From contig CAMUYR010000010.1 in NCBI GenBank assembly GCA_947164965.1, positions 1-64,000 on the forward strand: a stretch of 64,000 nt of DNA, read 5' to 3'. Both the position numbers and the translations under genes were made by a program. This DNA is from an uncultured Prevotella sp. (GTDB lineage: Bacteria; Bacteroidota; Bacteroidia; Bacteroidales; Bacteroidaceae). Positions 44,001 to 52,109 of the stretch are shown here, piece after piece. The notes beneath the pieces are model-generated. The model worked only from the letters and a program-made list of their open reading frames with translations. It had not been told where the DNA came from and searched no databases. Positions within the stretch are counted from its first letter, which is position 1; each line of letters starts with the position of its first letter.

Positions 44001-46013
44001 ATGAACGACAACAAAGTTATGAACATGGCAGCGGATAACATCCGTATCCTTGCTGCTTCGATGGTTGAAAAGGCAAAGTCGGGACACCCCGGCGGTGCTA
44101 TGGGTGGTGCAGACTTCATCAACACCCTGTACAGTGAGTTCTTGGTTTACGATCCTGAGAATCCCGCATGGGAGGGTCGCGACCGTTTCTTCTTGGACCC
44201 AGGTCACATGGCTCCAATGCTGTACAGCCAGTTGGCTCTTATCGGCAAGTACACTCTCGAGGATCTGAAGAACCTGCGTCAGTGGGGTTCAGTGACTCCA
44301 GGTCACCCCGAGCGCGAGATTGAGCGCGGCATCGAGAACACCTCTGGTCCTCTCGGACAGGGTCACTGCTTCGCAGTAGGTGCTGCCATCGCTGCTAAGT
44401 TCCTGAAGGCTCGTCTAGGCAACGTGATGAATCAGACCATCTATGCATACATCTCTGATGGTGGTGTGCAGGAGGAGATTTCTCAGGGTGCTGGTCGTAT
44501 CGCCGGTAACTTAGGTCTGGACAACCTCATCATGTTCTACGACGCTAACGATATTCAGCTCTCTACTAAGACCGAGGTTGTAACCTGCGAGGATACAGCT
44601 AAGAAGTACGAGGCTTGGGGCTGGTATGTACAGAAGATCGACGGTAACAATGTTGATCAGATTCGTGAGGCTATCAAGAAGGCTCAGGCCGAGAAGGATC
44701 GTCCAAGTCTGATTATCGGTCACTGCGTAATGGGTAAGGGTGCCCGCAAGGCCGACAACACATCATACGAGAGCAACTGCGCTACTCACGGTGCTCCTCT
44801 TGGTGGCGATGCTTACATCAACACCATGAAGAACCTGGGTGCTGATCCTGAGAATCCATTCCAGATCTTCCCAGAGGTTCAGAAGCTCTATGCAAAGCGT
44901 GCTGAAGAGCTGAAGAAAATCTGCGCTGAGCGTTATGCTGAGAAGGCTGAGTGGGCAAAGGGTCATCCCGAGCAGGCTAAGCAGCTCGAGGAGTGGTTCT
45001 CTGGCAAGGCCCCAAAGATCGACTGGAGCAAGGTTGAGCAGAAGGCTGGCAGCGCTACACGTAGTGCTTCTGCAGCTGTTCTCGGTCAGCTGGCTGAGCA
45101 GGTTCCTAATATGATCTGTGCATCTGCCGACCTCTCTAACTCTGACAATACCAACGGCTTCCTGAAGAAGACCAAGGACCTCGTTCGTGGCGACTTCAGC
45201 GGCGCATTCTTCGAGGCTGGTGTTGCTGAGCTCACCATGGCTTGCTGCTGTATCGGTATGGCTCTGCACGGTGGTGTCATCCCCGCTTGCGGTACCTTCT
45301 TCGTATTCTCTGACTACATGAAGCCTGCCGTACGTATGGCTGCCCTGATGGAGCTGCCTGTTAAGTTCATCTGGACTCACGATGCCTTCCGTGTAGGTGA
45401 GGATGGTCCTACCCACGAGCCTGTTGAGCAGGAGGCACAGATCCGTCTGATGGAGAAGCTGAAGAACCACCACGGTAAGAACTCTGTATTGGTAGTTCGT
45501 CCTGCTGATGCTGAGGAGACAACCGTTTGCTGGCGCATGGCTATGGAGAACGTTGATACTCCAACAGCTCTTATCTTCTCTCGTCAGAACATCGAGATGC
45601 TGCCAGAGGGCAACGACTACAACCAGGCCACCAAGGGTGCTTATGTTGTAGCTGGCTCAGACGAGGACTACGACGTAATCCTGCTTGCTTCAGGTTCTGA
45701 GGTTTCTACTCTCGAGGCCGGTGCTAAGCTGCTTGCTGCCGATGGTATCAAGACTCGCGTGGTTAGCGTTCCTTCTGAGGGTTTGTTCCGCGCTCAGAGC
45801 AAGGAGTATCAGCAGAGCGTTCTGCCCGCTGGCGTTAAGAAATTCGGTCTTACCGCAGGTCTGCCTGTAAACCTCGAGGGTCTGGTAGGTGCCGATGGTA
45901 CCGTTTGGGGACTCGAGAGCTTCGGATTCTCTGCTCCTTACAAGGTGCTCGACGAGAAGCTCGGCTTCACAGGCGAGAACGTGTACAACCAGGTTAAGAA
46001 GCTTCTTGCTTAA
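44001..46013 (+). CDS. tkt: Transketolase
   Basis: 670 residues starting at the ATG at 44001 (MNDNKVMNMAADNIR); the open frame further upstream overlaps the peptidase gene and is not protein-like. Thiamine-diphosphate motifs are seen: AKSGHPGGAMGGADF, GPLGQGHCFAVG, and the pyrimidine-binding domain with THDAFRVGEDGPTHEP. It moves two-carbon units in the pentose phosphate pathway. Codon use is more uniform than in its neighbours (mostly GCT, GGT, CGT, AAG), a sign of high expression. rpiB, next in the same pathway, follows. Confidence 0.96.
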   Translation: MNDNKVMNMAADNIRILAASMVEKAKSGHPGGAMGGADFINTLYSEFLVYDPENPAWEGRDRFFLDPGHMAPMLYSQLALIGKYTLEDLKNLRQWGSVTPGHPEREIERGIENTSGPLGQGHCFAVGAAIAAKFLKARLGNVMNQTIYAYISDGGVQEEISQGAGRIAGNLGLDNLIMFYDANDIQLSTKTEVVTCEDTAKKYEAWGWYVQKIDGNNVDQIREAIKKAQAEKDRPSLIIGHCVMGKGARKADNTSYESNCATHGAPLGGDAYINTMKNLGADPENPFQIFPEVQKLYAKRAEELKKICAERYAEKAEWAKGHPEQAKQLEEWFSGKAPKIDWSKVEQKAGSATRSASAAVLGQLAEQVPNMICASADLSNSDNTNGFLKKTKDLVRGDFSGAFFEAGVAELTMACCCIGMALHGGVIPACGTFFVFSDYMKPAVRMAALMELPVKFIWTHDAFRVGEDGPTHEPVEQEAQIRLMEKLKNHHGKNSVLVVRPADAEETTVCWRMAMENVDTPTALIFSRQNIEMLPEGNDYNQATKGAYVVAGSDEDYDVILLASGSEVSTLEAGAKLLAADGIKTRVVSVPSEGLFRAQSKEYQQSVLPAGVKKFGLTAGLPVNLEGLVGADGTVWGLESFGFSAPYKVLDEKLGFTGENVYNQVKKLLA

Positions 46014-46048
46014 TCTTTAACGTTTAATGTTTAACGTTTAATCTTTAA
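46014..46048. repeat. TTTAA-rich intergenic repeat before rpiB
   Basis: TCTTTAACGTTTAATGTTTA and a second partial copy, up to 2 bases before the rpiB ATG. Related strings stand before or after other genes at 27671-27692, 58949-58989 and 21631-21644. Possibly a translation-friendly unstructured spacer or a remnant of a small repeat family. Confidence 0.5.
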
Positions 46049-46050
46049 GC

Positions 46051-46494
46051 ATGGAAGTAAAGACAGTAGGTGTAGCCTGTGATCACGCAGGCTACCCATT
46101 AAAACAGTTCGTTCTCCAGTATCTTGAGGAGAAAGGTTATCCTGTAAAGGACTATGGTACCTGGAGCGATGCCTCAGTAGACTATCCCGACTTCGGTCAT
46201 GCTCTTGCTGAGGGTATCGAGAGTGGTGAGGTTTATCCCGGCATAGCCATCTGTGGCTCTGGCGAGGGTATCTCTATCACCCTTAACAAGCACCAGCAGG
46301 TACGTGCCGGCTTGTGCTGGATTCCTGAGATTGCACATCTTATCCGTCAGCACAACGATGCTAACGTACTGGTGATGCCAGGTCGTTTCATCGACAACAA
46401 TATGGCTCGTAAGATTATGGATGAGTTCTTTACTGCAACCTTCGAAGGCGGCCGCCATCAGAAGCGAGTAGACAAGATTCCTGTACAGAAATAA
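46051..46494 (+). CDS. rpiB: Ribose 5-phosphate isomerase B
   Basis: 147 residues, full family length. GVACDHAGYPLKQ holds the phosphate-binding Asp-His and AICGSGEGISI the catalytic cysteine. Interconverts ribulose and ribose 5-phosphate. Sits 37 bases after transketolase, so the two pentose phosphate steps are expressed together. Confidence 0.95.
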   Translation: MEVKTVGVACDHAGYPLKQFVLQYLEEKGYPVKDYGTWSDASVDYPDFGHALAEGIESGEVYPGIAICGSGEGISITLNKHQQVRAGLCWIPEIAHLIRQHNDANVLVMPGRFIDNNMARKIMDEFFTATFEGGRHQKRVDKIPVQK

Positions 46495-46526
46495 AATCGG
46501 TTTCTACCGACCGCTCGGATTTATCA

Positions 46527-46560
46527 GGGCGGGCGCTCCAATATATAAGGGCGCCCGCCC
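46527..46560 (+). terminator. Strong GC hairpin after rpiB
   Basis: GGGCGGGCGC (46527-46536) pairs perfectly with GCGCCCGCCC (46551-46560) across a 14-base AT-rich loop. It stands 32 bases after the rpiB stop. It is not followed by a T-run, so it may stall or protect the 3' end rather than act as a classic terminator. Confidence 0.55.
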
Positions 46561-46754
46561 TAATTGATGCGGCCACCCGCCCGAATCTGTCAAGATGCCG
46601 TTTCTCTCCCTGTTACATGCCGTCTCTTCCCCTGTTTGCCCGTACCTTTCCCTCAGGCCTTTCAAAGGCTGCTCTCACGAAAAGAAATTGGGGGACTCTC
46701 CAAATTTCCTGCACTTTTATCGCCCAAAACGATACAAGATTGCGAAATTTTACG

Positions 46755-46762
46755 TATCTTTG
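46755..46762 (+). promoter_or_regulatory. -7 box of the second SpoIIE-type phosphatase gene
   Basis: TATCTTTG, 31 bases before the ATG at 46794. No TTTG at the expected -33 distance. Confidence 0.5.
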
Positions 46763-46793
46763 TACTCAATTTTATCAACACTATAGATATACG

Positions 46794-48716
46794 ATGCGTA
46801 AAATTCTTATCTTCATTGCACTGATAGCAAGCATGGCAGCCTGCCAACACGGTACCGGCAGCAGCCAGTCTGACAACACCGGCAACATGACTGACAGCAT
46901 GTGGAAAGACTCGGCTTTCAAAGTATTCAAGAGCATAGAGCCCTACTATCTCAATAACGAGCTGGACTCGTTTGCACAGGCTCTGCCACAACTGCAACAG
47001 TTATGCAGAGAACACGGGGTCTGGCATTGGTACTACTATTCGTGGAGCAGGAAAGTGGTGATACTCATGTGGCACGACGACTACAAACAGGCAACGGCAG
47101 AAGCCAACGCCATGTTCCAGGAAGCCTCGCAACAGAAGAACGACTTCGGTCTGGCTCTGGCGTCTGCCAGCATGGGACATCTCTACCTCTTTCATGACAA
47201 CTTCAAAGAGGCCGCCAAGCAGTTTGGAAAGGCACTGGCATTCTATCCGAAGGACGAGAGCCCTGGCGAACTGGTAAATATCTACTATTACTATTTCCAG
47301 GCCTTGGAACAGATAGGCGACCACGCCGCCATCGACTCGCTGCTGAACAAATGGGAACGCCTGCTGAACCGTTATCCCGTCGTGGTGGGTGAAAAAGATG
47401 CCGACGTCTATGCCAACTGGCGCGTGCTATACCTGTTTGACCGCGTCCACCACCTGACAAAAACCGGAAAGACACGCGAAGCGCGTCAGCTGATAGACTC
47501 GCTGAGATACTACGAGGAGATTGACGGCAACATTCTCCTTAACATCTCACTAATACAACAGGCCGTAGTGGACATAGACCTGACAGAGAAAAACTATGCC
47601 CTGGCACTGAAAGATGCAGAACTCAACTACCAGCTTAAAGACAGCTTAGATAGTGATGTAGGACTTGTGAATGCGCTGGTGAGTCGTTGCGAGGCACTGT
47701 ACGGGCTGGGCCGGTTCCGTGAAGCCTACGACAATCTGGCGACAGCAAAGACCAAGAACGACTCGATTATCATGGCGGACAACCGCGACGAGCTGAACGA
47801 GCTGAACAAACGCTTCGAGGTGAACGAGCTGAAGATGGAGTCGGAACGCCAGCAGATGCAGGCCGAGCGCCGGCAGCTGTACCTCGTCATCGCCATTATC
47901 CTGCTGGCGCTGATTGGCGGCGCACTGTTTGCCTACTACCGCTACCGTTCGGCCAAGCGAATGGCAAAGATGCGGGCCGCTCAGGAACGTATTGAGAATG
48001 AGCTGCAGATAGCCCGCGACATCCAGATGTCGATGGTGCCCAGCATGTTCCCAAAACGTGAGGACCTCGACATGTACGCCTCGATGACACCTGCCAAGGA
48101 GGTCGGTGGCGACCTGTACGGCTACGTGCTCATCGGCGACAAGCTCTACTTTGCCGTAGGCGACGTCTCAGGCAAGGGTGTCCCCGCATCACTCTTCATG
48201 GCACAGGCCACGCGACTCTTCATGACGCTGGCCAAGCAGGGCATGATGCCTGCCGAGATATGTACCCACATGAACGACGCCCTCAGCGGCGATGACAACC
48301 AAAGCGGCATGTTCGTGACATTCTGGCTCGGACTTGTCGACCTGCAGACGGGCCACCTCGACTTCTGCAACGCAGGCCACAATCCGCCTGTTATCGGAGG
48401 CGGCGAGAACAAGGGCGAGTTCCTCGACATGCTGCCTAACGCACCGATTGGTCTGTGGCCCGACCTACAGTACGAGGGCGAGGAGATTGACTCTATCAAG
48501 GGACGTTCCTTCTTCCTCTATACGGACGGACTGAACGAGGCGGAGGACCTGCAACAGGAGCAGTTTGGCGACGACAAACTGATCAGCATCCTGCGTAACA
48601 CGCACTTCGATAGTGCACAGCAAGTCATCGAGACGCTAAAAGCGTCTGTCGATGGGCATCGTAACGGTGCGGAGCCTAATGACGACCTGACGATGATGTG
48701 TCTGCGTGTCAGCTAA
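46794..48716 (+). CDS. Lipoprotein-type TPR/SpoIIE PP2C phosphatase
   Basis: 640 residues from the ATG at 46794, which exposes a lipoprotein signal (MRKILIFIALIASMAACQHG). The exported half is TPR-like, with a membrane span near 362-380 (LVIAIILLALIGGALFAYY). The C-terminal phosphatase has VGGDLYGYVL, GDVSGKGVPASLFMAQATRL, YTDGLNEAEDLQQEQFGD and DDLTMM. It is a close paralogue of the protein at 10669-12750, including the linker RIENELQIARDIQMSMVPS. No kinase or STAS gene lies beside it, so it may act on the STAS protein encoded at 9887-10198 as a second input. A lipid anchor plus a membrane span is an odd combination; the lipid would sit on the outer side of the inner membrane. Confidence 0.87.
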   Translation: MRKILIFIALIASMAACQHGTGSSQSDNTGNMTDSMWKDSAFKVFKSIEPYYLNNELDSFAQALPQLQQLCREHGVWHWYYYSWSRKVVILMWHDDYKQATAEANAMFQEASQQKNDFGLALASASMGHLYLFHDNFKEAAKQFGKALAFYPKDESPGELVNIYYYYFQALEQIGDHAAIDSLLNKWERLLNRYPVVVGEKDADVYANWRVLYLFDRVHHLTKTGKTREARQLIDSLRYYEEIDGNILLNISLIQQAVVDIDLTEKNYALALKDAELNYQLKDSLDSDVGLVNALVSRCEALYGLGRFREAYDNLATAKTKNDSIIMADNRDELNELNKRFEVNELKMESERQQMQAERRQLYLVIAIILLALIGGALFAYYRYRSAKRMAKMRAAQERIENELQIARDIQMSMVPSMFPKREDLDMYASMTPAKEVGGDLYGYVLIGDKLYFAVGDVSGKGVPASLFMAQATRLFMTLAKQGMMPAEICTHMNDALSGDDNQSGMFVTFWLGLVDLQTGHLDFCNAGHNPPVIGGGENKGEFLDMLPNAPIGLWPDLQYEGEEIDSIKGRSFFLYTDGLNEAEDLQQEQFGDDKLISILRNTHFDSAQQVIETLKASVDGHRNGAEPNDDLTMMCLRVS

Positions 48717-48780
48717 GCGAAAGCATTACAATATCTGGAACAAAAATGAAACGAACACCAAAATAAGTAATTATTCATAA

Positions 48781-48820
48781 AAAAAAAGAATCCACAGCAA
48801 TCAGTTGTGGATTTTTTTTG
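48781..48820. terminator. Bidirectional intrinsic terminator
   Basis: AATCCACA (48789-48796), a 9-base loop, TGTGGATT (48806-48813), with A's on the left and T's on the right. It closes the phosphatase gene. The next gene's -7 box begins at its last base plus one. Confidence 0.8.
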
Positions 48821-48828
48821 TACCTTTG
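48821..48828 (+). promoter_or_regulatory. -7 box of the lipoprotein gene
   Basis: TACCTTTG directly after the terminator T-run, 31 bases before the ATG. The -33 region would lie in the terminator stem. Confidence 0.5.
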
Positions 48829-48859
48829 TCGCCTGATATGAATATAAGACGAAACAATT

Positions 48860-49795
48860 ATGAAAAAGAATATCATTTTAATAATCCTCGCTGCCGTCCT
48901 TTGCAACATAGGATGTAGCAACGACCAGAATAATGAAGCAGCTCCGCCGCAGAAAATTAATGGTGCCAAAGCTCGTATCGATAGCATTTCCTTGTATCCT
49001 GAAGACCCTGCTACATTTAAATTCAACTATAATTCGGATAACAAGGTGAAGGACTACAGGTTTGCAAATGGCTGGGACAATATCTACGGCTCAGATTCTG
49101 TTGCTTTCGACTATCAGCCTGATAAGATTGCCGCAAGAATGAGTTTCCTGATGGACGGTTCATTTGGACTGAAAACCAAACAGAAGTTGACGGGTAGGTT
49201 CTACCTCAAGGATGGGAAAATAATTTGTGCCTCGATTCCTATTGGCTACTTAGAACAAGTAAGAGATAGTATCATCTACCACTACGATGGTGACAAGCTA
49301 TCCAATTATGAAGTCTATGAAGTGTCGGGCAGCCAAAACGGGCCGACCAGCAGCTTATGCTATGTTCAAACTTTGAAATGGCAAGACGACGACCTGATAA
49401 GCATGTCGGCAGTCAAGGATTCTGAGACTCTTTATGAAACGACTTTTGCCTACAATACCCACGCATTCACAGCGTTTCTTCCCTATATGTCATTCGAGTA
49501 CCTACTCGACACCAAACGGACATATATCAGCGTGCTTGCAAATATGGGATATTTCGGTGTGTTGCCCAAGCACGAGCTAACAGAAATAGTCATTGAAAGA
49601 CTAAATATAAAAACCAAATATCAGGTAAAAATCGACTATCAATATGGTTCTGACGGCCTGCCCCTGGGATACGACTTCTATTATAATCAATGGTATTGGG
49701 GGCAACCATTCTTCTCAGGACAGGATGATAATGAGGAATGGAACTTGACAAATAGTCAGCATACCGTAGGATTTAAAGTCGTTGTCTTACGGTAA
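48860..49795 (+). CDS. Lipoprotein of unknown function
   Basis: 311 residues. The lipoprotein signal is MKKNIILIILAAVLCNIGCS. The rest is beta-rich with many Tyr and Asp and a repeated pattern of the kind YHYDGDKLSNYEVYEV and YQYGSDGLPLGYDFYY, which recalls the DUF4595 group of Bacteroidota lipoproteins (low confidence). Monocistronic between a terminator and a repeat-bearing spacer. Lower GC than its neighbours, which may hint at transfer. Confidence 0.75.
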   Translation: MKKNIILIILAAVLCNIGCSNDQNNEAAPPQKINGAKARIDSISLYPEDPATFKFNYNSDNKVKDYRFANGWDNIYGSDSVAFDYQPDKIAARMSFLMDGSFGLKTKQKLTGRFYLKDGKIICASIPIGYLEQVRDSIIYHYDGDKLSNYEVYEVSGSQNGPTSSLCYVQTLKWQDDDLISMSAVKDSETLYETTFAYNTHAFTAFLPYMSFEYLLDTKRTYISVLANMGYFGVLPKHELTEIVIERLNIKTKYQVKIDYQYGSDGLPLGYDFYYNQWYWGQPFFSGQDDNEEWNLTNSQHTVGFKVVVLR

Positions 49796-49841
49796 AAATG
49801 TTGTTTGCAGTAAGATGAAATGTTTTAAGCCTAGCTCTAAA

Positions 49842-49925
49842 GTTGATTCAACGTCGATGAACGTTAATTCACCGTCGATGAACGACAATTCATTGACGAT
49901 GAACGAGAATTCATCGTCGATGATT
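49842..49925. repeat. Four 21-bp tandem repeats
   Basis: Units start at 49842, 49863, 49884 and 49905, with a consensus near GttAATTCAccGTCGATGAAC. Each unit holds an imperfect palindrome (TTCATCG-T-CGATGA in the last). They lie in the 260-base space between the lipoprotein and LolA-like genes. Short frames through them on either strand only reflect the 7-codon period. Confidence 0.85.
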
Positions 49926-50014
49926 TGACTTTTTGATGGCTGTAAGAGAGAATTGGATATGACTTCTGTGTTTGAAGGCAGAGTATTCCGGAATCGCAGA
50001 AAAAACACAATTAA

Positions 50015-50046
50015 TTTGGATATTCGTTCGATTTGTATTACCTTTG
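50015..50046 (+). promoter_or_regulatory. Promoter of the LolA-like/phosphatase/GH67 operon
   Basis: TTTG at 50015-50018, 20 bases, TACCTTTG at 50039-50046. The ATG at 50056 follows 9 bases later, so the leader is only a few bases. Confidence 0.8.
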
Positions 50047-50055
50047 TCGTCCGTT

Positions 50056-50676
50056 ATGAAGAAGTTATATTTATTAATAGGTATACTGATGGCTGCATTG
50101 AGCCTTCAGGCACAGGATAAGGAGACTCCGAATGCGAAGCAGGCCCGAAGGATGTTTATGGAGACCTATAACATGATTTTTGGCGAGACGGGTTCGCAGC
50201 TCCATTACAAGGTCAACATCATCGGTATTTATAAAACCGAGGGTACCATCTGGAACAAAGGCAAGAAGAGTAAGTTTACAGACGAGAAGTATATTGCATG
50301 GAACGACGATGTCACCTACTACCGTCTGGAGCGCAAGAAGAAGCGCATCGTCATCTACGACGCCCATTCCGACGCTCGCGACAAGTACGCCACCAAGTTT
50401 AAGTTCTCGCCCGACAACTACACTTATAGCATCAAGGATGCACAGGAGGGCTACTACATCACGCTGAAAGCCAAGAAGGGTGTCAAGGGCGTTAAGGAGG
50501 CCCGCTGTCTGCTCGACAAGAAGACGCGCTACCCTATCAGCGTGCGGGTCAAGGTCGGTATCTTCCATACCACCATCAAGATCAGCGATGTCAGCACCTC
50601 ACCCCTACCCGACGATCTCTTTACGTTCCCCAAGGAGCAATACCGTTCGGGATACGAATACGTGGATAAACGATAG
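50056..50676 (+). CDS. LolA-like outer-membrane lipoprotein carrier-type protein
   Basis: 206 residues from the ATG at 50056; the frame is open further left, but the signal peptide (MKKLYLLIGILMAALSLQAQ) and the promoter fix this start. The mature part fits the LolA-like half-barrel: a first helix (NAKQARRMFMETYNMIF), then strands such as GTIWNKGKKSKF and a closing ISDVSTSPLPDDLFTFP, the last being typical of LolA-like proteins. It may carry lipoproteins or lipids across the periplasm. First gene of a three-gene row. Confidence 0.72.
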   Translation: MKKLYLLIGILMAALSLQAQDKETPNAKQARRMFMETYNMIFGETGSQLHYKVNIIGIYKTEGTIWNKGKKSKFTDEKYIAWNDDVTYYRLERKKKRIVIYDAHSDARDKYATKFKFSPDNYTYSIKDAQEGYYITLKAKKGVKGVKEARCLLDKKTRYPISVRVKVGIFHTTIKISDVSTSPLPDDLFTFPKEQYRSGYEYVDKR

Positions 50677-50706
50677 AAGTGAAAGCAACTAAGTAAATTA
50701 TAATCT

Positions 50707-52107
50707 ATGAAACTGTCAAAGCTATGGATGCTGGCCGCCATCCTTCTCTGCGGCACCGCCTTACAGGCACAGACTAAGCGTTCGGACGACTTCCGGGCGA
50801 AGTATACATTGAAGGAGGTGGTGGTCATGAGCCGCCATAACATCCGTTCACCGCTGTCGTCGGGTGGAGCCGCCTATCAGCGTGTCACTCCACACCAGTG
50901 GTTCAAATGGTCATCGCCCAGCAGTCAGCTGTCGCTGCGTGGTGGCGTGTTGGAAACGGAGATGGGACAGTTTTTCCGCCAGTGGGTAGTCAGCGAAGGT
51001 CTGCTGCCTGACAACTACCGTCCTGAGGGCGACGAGGTGCTGTTCTATGCCAACTCGCGCCAGCGCACATTTGCTACCGCCAAGTATTTCTCTGCCGGCT
51101 TCCTGCCTTTTGCCAACGTTGAGATTACGCACAAGCTTACCGAGGATAAGATGGACCCTGTCTTCACCCCTCAGTTCACAAAGATGAACGACACCTACCG
51201 CCAGCAGGTGATTGACGAGATACAGGCTAAGAACGGCGGTCCGCAGGCATGGATGGAAGCCCAGAAGCCTACACTCGCTCTGATGGAGACAATCCTGGAC
51301 ATGGCTCACTCGCCTGCCGCCCAGAACGACACCACCCACTTCTGGTTTGACGATACACAGATTAAGATTGAAAAGGGCGACGAGCCTCGCATGACTGGCG
51401 GCTATACGCTGGCTAACAGCGTGGCCGACGCGATGGTGCTGCAATGCTACGAAAGCGAGTCGACTACGGCTTTCGGTCACGAGCTGACCGCTGACCAGTG
51501 GCGTGCCATCTGCGGTGTCAAGGAAGTCTACGACGGACTGCTCTTCACCACTCATGCTGCCGCTGTCAACCTGGCCAACCCCTTGGTTAGCCGCATTCGC
51601 GAGGAGCTGAATCGTTCCGACCGCAAGTTTATGTTCCTCTGCGGTCACGACTCCAACCTCGCCAGCATTGGTGCCGCCCTGCGTTTCAACTATCCCGAGA
51701 CGGAGAATGCCTTTGAGCTGCATACCCCCATCGGTTCGAAGCTCGTCTTCGAGAAATGGAACGACGGCTCAGAAGATTATGTAGCTATTAATCTGGTTTA
51801 TCAGGCCGTCAGCCAACTGCAAGGTCGCACACTGCTGTCACCTGCTGTTCCGCCTATGGTGAAGCCTGTCACCGTCGAAGGTCTTACACCCAACAGCGAT
51901 GGTCTCTACCTACTCAGCGACATTGACGATCGTTTTGCTCAGGCAATGGCTGAATACGATGCCATCGACGATGCAGCCACCTCGGTTAAAGCCATCAGTC
52001 GTCCCAATGCTGCTAAGTCGGCAGCCATCTACAATCTACAAGGTCAGCGCCTCGACTCGCTGCAGCGTGGCGTGAACATCGTCGGAGGAAAGAAAACAAT
52101 CAAATAG
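50707..52107 (+). CDS. Secreted histidine acid phosphatase with C-terminal sorting-like tail
   Basis: 466 residues with a signal peptide ending GTALQAQ. The phosphohistidine motif is SRHNIRSPL (RHGxRxP with Asn for Gly), and the proton donor is in FLCGHDSNLASIG. Family members release phosphate from phytate, sugar phosphates and other esters. The last 25 residues (YNLQGQRLD...GVNIVGGKKTIK) follow the same plan as the tails of the proteins at 195-4847 and 5014-8790. This suggests shared export or surface attachment. GH67 follows after 2 bases. Confidence 0.9.
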   Translation: MKLSKLWMLAAILLCGTALQAQTKRSDDFRAKYTLKEVVVMSRHNIRSPLSSGGAAYQRVTPHQWFKWSSPSSQLSLRGGVLETEMGQFFRQWVVSEGLLPDNYRPEGDEVLFYANSRQRTFATAKYFSAGFLPFANVEITHKLTEDKMDPVFTPQFTKMNDTYRQQVIDEIQAKNGGPQAWMEAQKPTLALMETILDMAHSPAAQNDTTHFWFDDTQIKIEKGDEPRMTGGYTLANSVADAMVLQCYESESTTAFGHELTADQWRAICGVKEVYDGLLFTTHAAAVNLANPLVSRIREELNRSDRKFMFLCGHDSNLASIGAALRFNYPETENAFELHTPIGSKLVFEKWNDGSEDYVAINLVYQAVSQLQGRTLLSPAVPPMVKPVTVEGLTPNSDGLYLLSDIDDRFAQAMAEYDAIDDAATSVKAISRPNAAKSAAIYNLQGQRLDSLQRGVNIVGGKKTIK

Positions 52108-52109
52108 CT

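Larger units (their letters stand above)
46495..46793. other. 299-bp spacer with hairpins between rpiB and the second phosphatase
   Basis: No gene seen. It holds a GC-rich hairpin (46527-46560), a small hairpin GCCTTT-C-AAAGGC near 46658, an imperfect repeat AAATTGG...CCAAATTT near 46686-46708 and a -7 box at 46755-46762. The frame of the downstream gene stays open to 46617 but that extension is not protein-like and would lose the lipoprotein signal. Confidence 0.6.

Noticed and set aside
46617..46793. N-terminal extension of the second phosphatase
   Set aside because: It would hide the lipoprotein signal and precedes the -7 box at 46755.
49842..49925. CRISPR array
   Set aside because: The 21-bp units abut directly with no unique spacers, and there is no cas gene in the window.
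49787..50008. A 73-codon minus-strand gene through the 21-bp repeats
   Set aside because: Its protein is only a 7-residue repeat read from the DNA repeats, and it runs into the next promoter.
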